From Limnobacter alexandrii (lineage in GTDB: Bacteria > Pseudomonadota > Gammaproteobacteria > Burkholderiales > Burkholderiaceae_B): a stretch of 64,000 nucleotides of DNA. This document shows positions 1 through 7,664 of the stretch, piece after piece. The stretch is from assembly GCF_005871185.1 (NCBI RefSeq), contig NZ_SWKN01000006.1:372001-436000 (forward strand). The letters are read 5' to 3'. The notes under the pieces are model-generated. The model was given only the letters and a program-made list of their open reading frames with translations, searched no databases and was not told the DNA's origin. Each line of letters opens with the position of its first letter. Positions within the stretch are counted from its first letter, which is position 1. The translations under genes and the position numbers were made by a program.

Positions 1-210
1 AGACAGCATAGTAACTTGTTCGCCGTAAACCTGATCGACATCCAGAAGTTCTTTCCCCAAGCTGGCAGCCGCCAAGTTTCTGACGCCTGCCAACGGCATA
101 TTCGGGGTTCTTTTCCTTACTTCTCGAAATAGCATATCCGACCTGTAAGCGATATCTGACAGGTTATGAACTAGACTGGGTGGCAACAGAAGTTGAGAAT
201 GCTGATTCAT
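1..210 (-). CDS. Partial gene, function unknown (continues past left edge)
   Basis: An open frame reads leftward from an ATG at 210 without a stop to the window edge, giving 70 codons that begin MNQHSQLLLPPSLVHNLSD. The ATG follows directly after the TAA of the gene at 211-717, so the two are almost certainly co-transcribed and translationally coupled. No signal peptide is apparent, unlike its upstream neighbours. I do not recognise the family from this fragment. Only the N-terminus is visible, so the length and domains cannot be judged. Confidence 0.6.
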   Translation of the reverse strand, partial: MNQHSQLLLPPSLVHNLSDIAYRSDMLFREVRKRTPNMPLAGVRNLAAASLGKELLDVDQVYGEQVTMLS

Positions 211-717
211 TTATCTAGATGCCCCACTCTTGATTTTTCTAATGTTGCAGTCCAGACTTGGTAAGACTCCGTTGATAAGTTTTCGCGACGAGAGGTCGCA
301 ACTGAATTGAATTTCATCGAAACCAGTTTCAAATCTTGGCTCATATGAACTGCGGGTCTTTGAATACAATATTAATTCTTCAGTAGGCTGTAGCAGAAAT
401 ATTTCCTGGGACACAACTGGCACATGAAATAGCCGTGCCAAGAACCCAAAATCTGCAGCACCCCGTACCTCAGGAAACTGAAACTTGCCATCCGCTTTGG
501 TGGTTGTCATCTCTGTTCTGGCCTCCTGCTCCATATTCCAATGAAGAATTCTTTTTACTCTCGCGCCCGCTATAGGCTTGCCTTGATTAAACAGTTGACC
601 CTCGACTGCTGAGGACAAAATTAAATTGTCTTGCCACACGGCTTGCGCCCCTTGGGAAAGGAAAAGAATAAAAAGAAAGCTTAAGAAGGAAATTGACCGG
701 CGAAGAACTGATTGCAT
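211..717 (-). CDS. Exported DUF6795-like protein (copy 1)
   Basis: A 168-residue protein with a clear N-terminal signal peptide (hydrophobic core about residues 8-26, cleavage likely after AQA). The mature part carries a small beta-sandwich-like domain of the carboxypeptidase-regulatory type: SSAVEGQLFNQGKPIAGARV, then an aromatic WN motif, DGKFQFPEV and a RLFHVPV segment. This resembles DUF6795; no enzymatic residues are evident. The gene at 777-1307 is a paralogue with the same motifs in the same order, and the next gene downstream starts 1 bp after this stop. Role unknown; the domain suggests binding or a structural periplasmic function. Confidence 0.7.
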   Translation of the reverse strand: MQSVLRRSISFLSFLFILFLSQGAQAVWQDNLILSSAVEGQLFNQGKPIAGARVKRILHWNMEQEARTEMTTTKADGKFQFPEVRGAADFGFLARLFHVPVVSQEIFLLQPTEELILYSKTRSSYEPRFETGFDEIQFSCDLSSRKLINGVLPSLDCNIRKIKSGASR

Positions 718-776
718 GCGGCTACGGTGCTTTATGTAAGTGCAAAACTCTTACCCTAACAGAGCAATGCACAGAG

Positions 777-1307
777 TCAAAAATCGACCGAATCGAATAA
801 CCCCAAATGATTAGTTTGCTCGACTTTACAGTCAATAATCGGCAATCGTTCCTCGAACATTTGTCGGTCCTTTAAATCGCAGCTCAAATTAGTTTTCTCA
901 TAACCGTGTTCAACTGCTTGGTTATATGAATTTCTTCCAGTGGCAAACAACGAGGTCGAAGACTGCCCCTCTATCAATTCAACATCAATCGAAATAACAG
1001 GAACATGAAACAGTTTGGCTAATAATCCAAATTCGGCAGCACTCCTTACTTCGGGAAATAAAAATACTCCGTTCCCGTCTGTGAAAGTTATTTCTTTACG
1101 CGGCTCGGCGTCCATATTCCAATAAAGCACTCGAACTACTTTCGCACCCACTAAAGGCACTCCATGGTTTGATAATTGCCCACTGATTACTGAGGACAAC
1201 ATCAAATTATCCTGTCGAACACTGCGAAAAAGGCTCAAGTCCCAGGTTGTTAAAATTAAGTAGGGAACACTGAGAAATCCGAGAAGCGCAAGAGTACGCA
1301 CGCGCAT
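777..1307 (-). CDS. Membrane-anchored or exported DUF6795-like protein (copy 2)
   Basis: A 176-residue paralogue of the protein at 211-717. Shared motifs include RQDNLMLSSVISGQL, the WNM aromatic motif, DGNGVFLFPEVRSAAEFG and AKLFHVPV, while the C-terminal third has drifted. The N-terminus has a hydrophobic stretch at about residues 6-22 without an obvious signal-peptidase site, so it may stay membrane-anchored. It lies 59 bp upstream of copy 1 in the same orientation, consistent with a tandem duplication. The ATG is preceded by AAGGCAGCCTTTCA on the coding strand, a weak ribosome site. Confidence 0.65.
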   Translation of the reverse strand: MRVRTLALLGFLSVPYLILTTWDLSLFRSVRQDNLMLSSVISGQLSNHGVPLVGAKVVRVLYWNMDAEPRKEITFTDGNGVFLFPEVRSAAEFGLLAKLFHVPVISIDVELIEGQSSTSLFATGRNSYNQAVEHGYEKTNLSCDLKDRQMFEERLPIIDCKVEQTNHLGLFDSVDF

Positions 1308-1355
1308 TGAAAGGCTGCCTTCAAGGGGAAAGGCAACACAGTAGCAGAGGAGATT

Positions 1356-1383
1356 AGCGGCTCAAAAAAGCCGCTTTTTTGAG
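1356..1383. terminator. Two nested inverted repeats between copy 2 and the lipase gene
   Basis: On the plus strand AGCGGCT (1356-1362) pairs with AGCCGCT (1369-1375) and is followed by TTTTT. An alternative hairpin pairs CTCAAAAAAG (1361-1370) with CTTTTTTGAG (1374-1383) around CCG. The two folds exclude each other. The position, downstream of the lipase stop and upstream of the DUF6795 copy 2 start, suits a terminator for the lipase transcript or insulation between the units. The U-tract follows the stem on the plus strand, where no gene ends, so the orientation is puzzling. Confidence 0.45.
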
Positions 1384-1458
1384 TCACTCGAAAAGGGTAG
1401 AACCAATGAATCAGGGGCAACAGGCGGCAGTAAGCGAAGTTTCTCGGAATAGACCACA

Positions 1459-2220
1459 TTATTCCTGAAGCAGAAAATCCTTGATCAACGCGACGGCCTC
1501 ATGCACATGTAAAAGTCCAGAATGTGTCGCGCGTAGCTTCGGAAACTGATCTTGCAAATACACATTGGTCACACCTGGCTCATCCAGAAACTGGCTTTCA
1601 ACTGGTGTCACAACCAGATCATCTTTCGTGGCCAGGACAAGCGCCCGCAAACCGCCCGGGTTGAACCTGCCATTCTGCAGATTTTTCATGAACTCAGACT
1701 CACTGCCTAGCTGAGTGCAGGCAGGGCAATGCGCCGAGGATACCTTGGGGGGAACTCGGTCTGTGCCTCTCAAACTGGGTGCGACGGCAACGATCCGGTC
1801 TACCCTGTTAGCAAGCTCTGGCGTATTCGAAGCAAGGAAGGCCAACAGACCGCCTTGTGAATGACCAATCACACTGACCTTTTCGGCACCTGTTTCTTGC
1901 AGAACAGTACCGATAAACTTCGTGACTTCCGAAAGGGAGGATTGAATATCAGCAATCCCGTTGACGCCATAGATACCTTGCTTGCCGTAATTCAGCGCGT
2001 ATAGACAAAAGCCATTTTCCTTAAGCACGGGCGCCACAGTGGAATATGCACGACGGGTGTTTGCAAACGTTCCATGCACCAACACCACAGGTGAATAGTC
2101 AGAGTTTGTGCAGCTAACGTTGACAAGTCCCGGCAAGCCCAGCGAATCGTCTGCAACTGCACCGCCTGACTGCACGAGGAAAAACAAACCCACACTCAAC
2201 GTAAAATTCGACCACCGCAA
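1459..2220 (-). CDS. Exported alpha/beta hydrolase, lipase-like
   Basis: A 253-residue protein with an N-terminal signal peptide (to about residue 23) and an alpha/beta-hydrolase fold. PVVLVHGTFAN supplies the oxyanion-hole HG, GHSQGG is the nucleophile elbow (Ser about residue 121), and a late His (RATHSGLLHV, about residue 233) and an acidic residue in KDDLVV can complete the triad. The pattern fits triacylglycerol lipases of the LipA/EstA group. A Cys pair around HCPACTQ may form a disulphide. The start appears to be TTG, with AGGAG 8 nt upstream. No lipase chaperone (foldase) gene is adjacent. Substrate not determinable from sequence. Confidence 0.8.
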   Translation of the reverse strand: MRWSNFTLSVGLFFLVQSGGAVADDSLGLPGLVNVSCTNSDYSPVVLVHGTFANTRRAYSTVAPVLKENGFCLYALNYGKQGIYGVNGIADIQSSLSEVTKFIGTVLQETGAEKVSVIGHSQGGLLAFLASNTPELANRVDRIVAVAPSLRGTDRVPPKVSSAHCPACTQLGSESEFMKNLQNGRFNPGGLRALVLATKDDLVVTPVESQFLDEPGVTNVYLQDQFPKLRATHSGLLHVHEAVALIKDFLLQE

Positions 2221-2357
2221 GGCGTTCTCCTGTATTCAATCATCCATCAACAGCTTTTTACACGAACTTGATCGCTGGCAGTAGAGGGGTATTCAAAATT
2301 GAACCACCCACCCCACAAACGTCACTCACTCATCGCAGCGCATTGATTAATTTTGCG

Positions 2358-2376
2358 TGTTGCGCAATATGCAACA
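2358..2376. promoter_or_regulatory. Inverted repeat upstream of higBA, candidate HigA operator
   Basis: TGTTGC (2358-2363) and GCAACA (2371-2376) form a perfect 6-bp inverted repeat with a 7-bp spacer, 7 bp before the higB start codon. Type II antitoxins of the HigA family normally repress their own operon by binding such a palindrome. The assignment is inferred from position and symmetry. Confidence 0.5.
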
Positions 2377-2383
2377 TTAACCT

Positions 2384-2662
2384 ATGATCTTGTCTTTTAA
2401 ACACAAAGGACTTCGAAAGTTCTTTGAAACTGGAAGCATTGCTGGCATTCAGGCAAACCATGCCAAACGGCTTCGCTTGCAACTAGCCGCCCTTGATACA
2501 GCGGAAACCATTGACGATATGGATATTCCAGGCTTTTCGCTTCATCCACTCAAAGGCGAAATGCGTGGCCGCTGGGCGATATCGGTTAATGGCAACTGGC
2601 GCTTGACATTTGAGTTTCGTGAGGGCAATGCCAACGTGTTGGATTATGAGGATTATCACTAA
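2384..2662 (+). CDS. higB: HigB-type toxin (RelE superfamily mRNA interferase)
   Basis: A 92-residue basic protein of normal HigB length. It opens MILSFKHKGLRKFFETG and carries the family segments LHPLKGEMRGRWAISVNGNW and RLTFEF. In characterised HigB proteins, conserved basic and aromatic residues cleave ribosome-bound mRNA. The higA start overlaps the stop by one base (TAATG), the standard toxin-first arrangement of HigBA modules. The pair sits between an exported hydrolase and a convergent oxidoreductase operon, as an isolated locus. Confidence 0.93.
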   Translation: MILSFKHKGLRKFFETGSIAGIQANHAKRLRLQLAALDTAETIDDMDIPGFSLHPLKGEMRGRWAISVNGNWRLTFEFREGNANVLDYEDYH

Positions 2663-2955
2663 TGAGCATGCACAATCCACCCCACCCCGGTGAATTCATC
2701 ACTGGTGTTTATCTTGAGCCACACGGAATAAGTGGTCGAGAACTTGCAGAAAAGCTGGACGTGGCCCCCTCTACCCTCAGCCGCATTCTCAATGGCAGCA
2801 GTCGGATCACGCCTGAAATGGCACTGCGGCTTTCCAAGGCAATTGGGCGCTCGCCTGAAAGTTGGCTTGCCATGCAAGACGCTCACGATTTGTGGGTGGC
2901 CCGCAAAAATGTGGATCTACGCCGAGTTGGGAAGCTTCGCCTGGCAAACGCCTGA
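2662..2955 (+). CDS. higA: HigA-type antitoxin, HTH_XRE regulator
   Basis: A 97-residue antitoxin. HPGEFITGVYLEPHGISGRE is the typical HigA opening, followed by an XRE helix-turn-helix (LAEKLDVAPSTLSRILNG, recognition helix around STLSRIL) and SRITPEMALRLSKAIGRSPE. The C-terminal SWLAMQDAHDLWVARK is also typical of the family. It should neutralise the adjacent HigB and repress the operon from the palindrome at 2358-2376. The gene is convergent with the reductase gene starting at 3751, 16 bp apart. Confidence 0.94.
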   Translation: MSMHNPPHPGEFITGVYLEPHGISGRELAEKLDVAPSTLSRILNGSSRITPEMALRLSKAIGRSPESWLAMQDAHDLWVARKNVDLRRVGKLRLANA

Positions 2956-2971
2956 AGCCCCTACCGCATCG

Positions 2972-3751
2972 CTACTTCTCCACAAACGCCCGTTCAATCA
3001 CATAGTCCCCTCGCTCGCCCTGCCTTGGGCTGATTTTCAAACCCTTGGCATCGAGTAGTTTGCAGGTGTCTTCCAGCATGCTGGGGCTGCCGCAAATCAT
3101 GGCGCGGTCTTGCGTTGCATCAAGCGCGGGCAATCCCAAATCCTCAAACAGTTTTCCGCTGTGCATCAGGTCGGTCAAACGGCCACGGTTGCGGTATGGT
3201 TCGCGGGTTACAGTGGGGTAGTACAGCAAGCGGCCTTGCACCAGTTCGCCAATGTATTCCTGCTTGGGTAGTTCTTCGCGAATGTAATCGGAATAAGCCA
3301 GTTCACTGACAGTGCGCACACCATGCACCAACACCACTTTGTCGAATCGCTCGTAGGTGTCGGGGTCGCGAATAATACTCATGAAGGGTGCCAAGCCGGT
3401 GCCCGTGGCCAGCAGGTAGAGGTTGCGGCCATCATTCAGGTCGTCGATCACCAAGGTGCCCACAGGCTTTTGGCCCACAATCAACTGGTCGCCAGGCTTT
3501 AAATGCTGCAAGCGGGAAGTGAGCGGACCATCGGGCACTTTGATGCTCAAAAATTCAAGGTGCTCTTCGTAATTGGCACTGGCAATGCTGTAAGCGCGCA
3601 GCAGTGGTTTGCCTTCGGCCTGCAGACCAATCATCACAAAGTGGCCGTTGTGAAAACGCAGGCTTTGGCTGCGGGTGGTTTTGAAACTGAACAGCGATTC
3701 ATTCCAGTGGTGCACTTCCAGCACGGTTTCAAATGCCAAATTGCTCATCAT
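2972..3751 (-). CDS. fpr: Ferredoxin-NADP+ reductase
   Basis: A 259-residue FAD protein of the bacterial FNR family, usual length. The FAD site motif RAYS appears at about residue 53, the NADP-binding GTGLAPF at about 117, CGSPSM near the C-terminus, and the end ERAFVEK is typical of bacterial Fpr. It moves electrons between NADPH and ferredoxin or flavodoxin. It is the last gene of the minus-strand operon that also encodes two ferredoxins and an AprA-like flavoprotein, so it probably supplies or drains electrons for that enzyme. Its start overlaps the upstream DUF971 stop (ATGATGA), implying translational coupling. Confidence 0.92.
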   Translation of the reverse strand: MMSNLAFETVLEVHHWNESLFSFKTTRSQSLRFHNGHFVMIGLQAEGKPLLRAYSIASANYEEHLEFLSIKVPDGPLTSRLQHLKPGDQLIVGQKPVGTLVIDDLNDGRNLYLLATGTGLAPFMSIIRDPDTYERFDKVVLVHGVRTVSELAYSDYIREELPKQEYIGELVQGRLLYYPTVTREPYRNRGRLTDLMHSGKLFEDLGLPALDATQDRAMICGSPSMLEDTCKLLDAKGLKISPRQGERGDYVIERAFVEK

Positions 3752-4041
3752 TCAACTCCAAGTTCGCGCAGGTAGGCCCAGGGGAAAATTCCGCGTTCGT
3801 GGCCGTCTGCAAATTTAAAGTTCAGGGCGTGCTCACCCACCATTTCAATGCCGGTAATGGCGCTGCCCTGCACCACCGGCTTGCCCGCACGCTGCGCGGC
3901 CACGCATTCTGCACACTTGCAATGTGTACGCAGCAGGCTGTGCGGCAGTTCGCTCACCACCCCGTCGGCCCATTCAATGCGCAGCAGTTGTGAAGCGCGT
4001 TGATCAGTAACCGCCACGGGCTGAGTGGCCATGTTACTCAT
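3748..4041 (-). CDS. DUF971 domain protein
   Basis: A 97-residue single-domain DUF971 (GBBH-like N-terminal) protein. Characteristic segments are LRIEWADGVVSELPHSLLRT, the CKCAEC cysteine cluster that can bind a metal, and the closing FKFADGHERGIFPWAYLREL. In other proteins the domain occurs at the N-terminus of gamma-butyrobetaine hydroxylase or fused to Fe-S assembly ATPases, and its own role is unclear. It overlaps both neighbours by 4 bp (ATGA junctions), so it belongs to the ferredoxin/ABC operon. An Fe-S assembly accessory role for the operon's enzymes is a reasonable guess only. Confidence 0.85.
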   Translation of the reverse strand: MSNMATQPVAVTDQRASQLLRIEWADGVVSELPHSLLRTHCKCAECVAAQRAGKPVVQGSAITGIEMVGEHALNFKFADGHERGIFPWAYLRELGVE

Positions 4042-4768
4042 CGCAAGGTCTCCATGCCCTCTTCGCCCAAGTGCCAGCTTTGGCCCATGGTGGCGGGGTC
4101 AATTTCACCGCCCATGGCGGCCAGGCTTTCCTCGCGAATCAGGCTTTTCAGTTGCCGGTGCAAGGCGGTGAATACTGGCGAAGCTGTCATTGCAGCGTTT
4201 CGCGGGCGTGGCAGGTCGATGGGAATTTCCGCCTTTATTTTTCCGGGGCGGGCTGTCATCACATACACACGATCGGACAGAAAAATGGCTTCCTCAATGT
4301 CGTGCGTAATAAACAGCACCGAGATTTTCCACTGCTGCCACATGTGGGTCAGAATTTCCTGCATCACCACGCGGGTTTGGGAGTCGAGTGCGCCAAAGGG
4401 TTCGTCCATCAGCAACACGCGCGGGCCATGCCCTGTAGCTTCAAACCGAACTCCACGTTTTCGCGCACTTTCAGCCACGGAAACAGGGAGTACTGTTGAA
4501 ACACCACACCGCGTTCGGCGCTGGGGCCATGAATGGCCTGGCCGTCCATGGCAACCACACCGTCGCTGGGTTTCAGAAACCCGGCCACAATGTTCAACAG
4601 GGTGCTTTTGCCGCAGCCCGATGGACCAACCACCGAGACAAACTCACCGGGTTGCACGTTCAGGGAAACGTCTTGCACAGCCGCAAAGCGCGCGCCGTTT
4701 TGAATGAAGTTCACCTGCACATTGCTTAGTTCAATACAGCCCTCAGGCTTTTTCACGGTGCTGTTCAT
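4038..4768 (-). pseudogene. Broken ABC-transporter ATPase (SsuB/TauB/NrtD type), internal deletion and frameshift
   Basis: Two overlapping frames cover one ATPase. The first, from ATG 4768 to a stop at 4409, has Walker A (GPSGCGKST), the Q-loop (VFQQYSLFPW) and ends GLKLQGMARACC. The second frame carries Walker B (RVLLMDEPFGALD), the H-loop (LFITHDIEEA) and a normal C-terminus. About 45 residues, including the LSGGQ-type signature and helical subdomain, are absent at the junction near 4419-4425. There the string CCCGCGC could have been present twice, coding both ...MARA and ...NPRV, so slippage deletion is plausible. The start overlaps the permease stop (ATGA). Without the signature the product should not work; an assembly artefact is the alternative. 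Confidence 0.85.
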
Positions 4769-5754
4769 TTTCCACCTCCGGGCCCGGCAATGTGTTGCCA
4801 AGGCATGAGCAAACGGGCCAGCAGCAAGATGCCGCCACTGCACAACAAGCCCAATACACCAATCACGATCATGCCCAGCACAATGTTGGGGTACTCAATC
4901 AGTGAATACGCTTCCCAGGTGAAGTAACCCACACCAAACTGGCCTGAAATCATTTCCGCTGCAATCAGCGACACCCAAGCCACACCCATGCCCACCGCCA
5001 AACCGGTGAACACATTGGGTAAGGCGGCGGGCAGTATCACTTTGGTCAGCATGGTGAACTCGTTGGCACCCAAACTTTTTGCGGCACGTAACAGCACGGG
5101 GTCAACGCCTTTCACGCCGGCCATTGTGTTGATCAGGATTGGAAAGAATGCGCCAATGAAGGTGATGAAAATAATGCTGCTTTCTGTGGTGGGCCACAGC
5201 ATGATTGATATAGGCACCCAGGCAATGGCAGGAATTGGACGCAACACTTCAAGTGCGGGAAACATCAAGCCGCGTATGACCGCAAAACGGCCGCACAACA
5301 AGCCAAGCGTGACACCCAAAAAAGTGGCCATGGCAAACCCCTGCATAATGCGCACCACGCTTTTCCAAATGTTCGTTTGGAAACGCTGGTTTTGCATCAG
5401 CTCGACCATATTGGTGAACACCTCTCCAGGTGTGGGAATGTTGTTGAAGCGAATGTAAAAGTCGAGCTTGTACAAAGTGGCCACATACCAAAAGGCAACC
5501 AGTGCGCCGATCGATAAAAACGTCATCAATGCGGCCAAGCTGTGCTTCTTCGCGCTGATCAAGAACAGTTCGCGGGCCGGCAACTTCTCGGTCACCTCGG
5601 GTTTCGGCCGCACCGCAAGGCGGGCGGTGTTCGCGGTCGCCTCCACGGCTTGCAAAGCGGGTTCTTTCGCCCCGGGGGCGAGGGTGCTGGCCTTCACCCC
5701 CGGGGCATACGGCTTCGCAGCCGCAGGCATTTGAATTTCAAGAGGTCGTGACAT
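4765..5754 (-). CDS. ABC transporter permease (sulfonate/nitrate/taurine type)
   Basis: A 329-residue inner-membrane permease of the SsuC/TauC/NrtB class. The first ~75 residues are a hydrophilic Ala/Pro-rich cytoplasmic extension that most family members lack. Then come about six transmembrane helices. The cytoplasmic EAA loop, which docks on the ATPase, is recognisable as RAAKSLGANEFTMLTKVILP. The LEVLRPIPAIAWVPISIML segment is typical of the family. It lies between the binding protein (3 bp upstream) and the ATPase (4-bp overlap). Substrate unknown; an anionic sulfur or nitrogen compound is likely by family. Confidence 0.9.
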   Translation of the reverse strand: MSRPLEIQMPAAAKPYAPGVKASTLAPGAKEPALQAVEATANTARLAVRPKPEVTEKLPARELFLISAKKHSLAALMTFLSIGALVAFWYVATLYKLDFYIRFNNIPTPGEVFTNMVELMQNQRFQTNIWKSVVRIMQGFAMATFLGVTLGLLCGRFAVIRGLMFPALEVLRPIPAIAWVPISIMLWPTTESSIIFITFIGAFFPILINTMAGVKGVDPVLLRAAKSLGANEFTMLTKVILPAALPNVFTGLAVGMGVAWVSLIAAEMISGQFGVGYFTWEAYSLIEYPNIVLGMIVIGVLGLLCSGGILLLARLLMPWQHIAGPGGGK

Positions 5755-5757
5755 GGC

Positions 5758-7221
5758 TTATTTCCCCACTACAGCAAGCGCAAGTGCGTCGGTGTACATG
5801 CCCACCTTGCCGCCATTTTTCGCAGCATGGGCCTCAGCGTCTTTTTTCAGTAAAAAGGGCACAATTTCCGGGGTTTTTGCGCCAGCCTTCAGCGAGTAAA
5901 ATGCTTTGTCGGCAAACACCTTGATCTTCATGCTTTGGTCGTACACGTACGCCACGCCAATTTTCTTGCCTTCGCCTTGGGCTTTCTTGATGGCAGCCAG
6001 TGTGCAGTTGGCTGACTTGTAGGCAGTGATTGCGCCGCCTTCGATCCACACTTCGCCGGCTTGCCGGGGCTCGATGATTTTTCCACCACACAGTGGGTCG
6101 GTGCCGGAAATTTCATAGTTGCTGGTGCTTGCCTTTTGCTTGGCATAGTCCAGTCCCAATTCCTTGAAGGCTTGCTTCACATAGGTTTCGTCGACCCAGG
6201 CATCGGCGTCAAAGTCTTTCACGCGGCCCATGCGTTTGAGCACACCATGGTCGTACTTCACGGTTTCAACCCACTTGGGCTTGATGGTGGGGTCTAGTGT
6301 ATGCACACCGCCTGGGCCAAGGAATATGTAAGCCACTTCTTTTTCAATGCGGGTCCACTCTTCAATTTTGGCTGCCGCTTGCACCGGGTTTTTGCGTACC
6401 CATTCGTTGGCTTCCATCAGTGCTTTGATGTAGGCCACCACAAACTCGGGGTACTTTTTGGCGAAGTCTTCGCGCACCACCACGCCGTGGAATGTAGGCA
6501 CTTTGGTTTCAGCGCCATCGAAAATTTTTCGGGCAAAGCCACGGTAAGGCAACAGTTCAGCAAACGGTACAAAGTCAGCATGACCATCAATGCGTTTTTC
6601 CTGAAGACTGGAGGTACCTACTTCCGGGCTTTGGCTTGAAAGTTCGAAGTCTTCGGCAGTCCAGCCACGGTCTTCAAGGGCCTTGAGCAACATACCATGT
6701 GCTGCCGACCCGAAAGGCACGGAGAGTTTTTTGCCTTTCAGGTCAGCCAGCTCATAGTAAGGGGAGTCTTTGTGGACCACCACGCCATTGCCCGCGCCTT
6801 CAGAGTTGTAGGCAATCAGTGCGATCAAGCGGCTTTTGGTTTCATTGCCGTTTTGAAATGTGGCGCCATTCACCAGCAAGGGGTAGTCGCCCATCATGCC
6901 GATTTGCAAAGTGTTGGCCACCATGCCGTTGGTGACGGGTGGGCCCGAAGTGAAGTTTTGCCATTCCAGTTTGAACTGAATGTCTTTGAAGCGAGGCACC
7001 GTGGCCAAATGCTTTTCAATCAAACCCAGTTCTTTCAAGACCACACCCCCAGTAACAGTGTTGGTGGTGGTGTTTTGGGTGCCGATTCCGACTGTGACTA
7101 CTTCGGCCAATGCTGGAAATGAAAGTGTGCAGGCCACCAGCGCGCTGGCTGCGCGAATGCCGATGAACCTGCCTGCTACCTTGCCCTGTGCTGCGATTCC
7201 TTTGAAGATTCCCGTGTTCAT
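5758..7221 (-). CDS. ABC transporter substrate-binding protein with C-terminal NosL-like extension
   Basis: A 487-residue exported binding protein of the SsuA/NrtA/TauA group, starting at ATG 7221, with a signal peptide (about residues 1-38, ending FPALA). Residues ~40-340 form the usual two-lobe fold (VTVGIGTQNTTTNTVTGG, DLKGKKLSVPFGSAAHGMLL). At about 320-340 residues most family members would end. Here a further ~110 residues follow, with Cys at 378 (PLCGGKIIEP) and 406 (SANCTL) and the stretch FYSLKAGAKTPEIVPFLLKK, DAEAHAAKNGGKVG, which resembles the C-terminal half of NosL-type copper lipoproteins. The extension may bind metal or modify substrate choice. Ferredoxin gene lies 90 bp upstream, permease 3 bp downstream. 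Confidence 0.85.
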   Translation of the reverse strand: MNTGIFKGIAAQGKVAGRFIGIRAASALVACTLSFPALAEVVTVGIGTQNTTTNTVTGGVVLKELGLIEKHLATVPRFKDIQFKLEWQNFTSGPPVTNGMVANTLQIGMMGDYPLLVNGATFQNGNETKSRLIALIAYNSEGAGNGVVVHKDSPYYELADLKGKKLSVPFGSAAHGMLLKALEDRGWTAEDFELSSQSPEVGTSSLQEKRIDGHADFVPFAELLPYRGFARKIFDGAETKVPTFHGVVVREDFAKKYPEFVVAYIKALMEANEWVRKNPVQAAAKIEEWTRIEKEVAYIFLGPGGVHTLDPTIKPKWVETVKYDHGVLKRMGRVKDFDADAWVDETYVKQAFKELGLDYAKQKASTSNYEISGTDPLCGGKIIEPRQAGEVWIEGGAITAYKSANCTLAAIKKAQGEGKKIGVAYVYDQSMKIKVFADKAFYSLKAGAKTPEIVPFLLKKDAEAHAAKNGGKVGMYTDALALAVVGK

Positions 7222-7311
7222 GTCAACAATCCTTTTCAATAGACTCGTTTCAAAATGGGTGCCAGGTGGTTGGCTATATTTGACAGTCGGAATATTTGAA
7301 TGCTTTCGGGT

Positions 7312-7653
7312 TCAGGCCTTGTCCGTGCAGGCTTCGTCCAGGTACTGCTTTTTGTTCGCTACATCAACCCAGGCGTCGGCGTCTTCCAGTGGCTCTTTGG
7401 CGCTGTCAATCACCGGCCACTGTTGGGCCAATCGTGCGTTAATCTCAATGAAGTCCCGCTGGTCAGCGGGTACATTGCCTTCTTCGTAGATTGCGCTGGC
7501 GGGGCATTCGGGAATGCACACACCACAATCGATACAACCTTCAGGATTAATCACGAGAAAGTTCGGCCCCTCGTGAAAGCAATCCACCGGGCACACCGAC
7601 ACGCAGTCGGTGTATTTGCATTTGATACAGGCTTGCGTCACCACGAATGTCAT
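7312..7653 (-). CDS. fdxA: Seven-iron ferredoxin (FdxA type)
   Basis: A 113-residue ferredoxin of standard FdxA length. The N-terminal half holds [18 protein letters not shown], the pattern that binds a [3Fe-4S] cluster, and [12 protein letters not shown] for a [4Fe-4S] cluster. The longer C-terminal tail ([20 protein letters not shown]) is typical of the family. It is a soluble one-electron carrier, most likely pairing the NADPH-ferredoxin reductase at 2972-3751 with the AprA-like flavoprotein of the same operon. The gene lies 11 bp after the HEAT-repeat gene. Confidence 0.93.
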   Translation of the reverse strand: MTFVVTQACIKCKYTDCVSVCPVDCFHEGPNFLVINPEGCIDCGVCIPECPASAIYEEGNVPADQRDFIEINARLAQQWPVIDSAKEPLEDADAWVDVANKKQYLDEACTDKA

Positions 7654-7664
7654 GGCAATTCCCC

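Noticed and set aside
1256-1459. 67-codon open frame on the minus strand between the paralogue and the lipase gene
   Set aside because: It overlaps the start of copy 2 and the hairpin region and has no protein-like signature.
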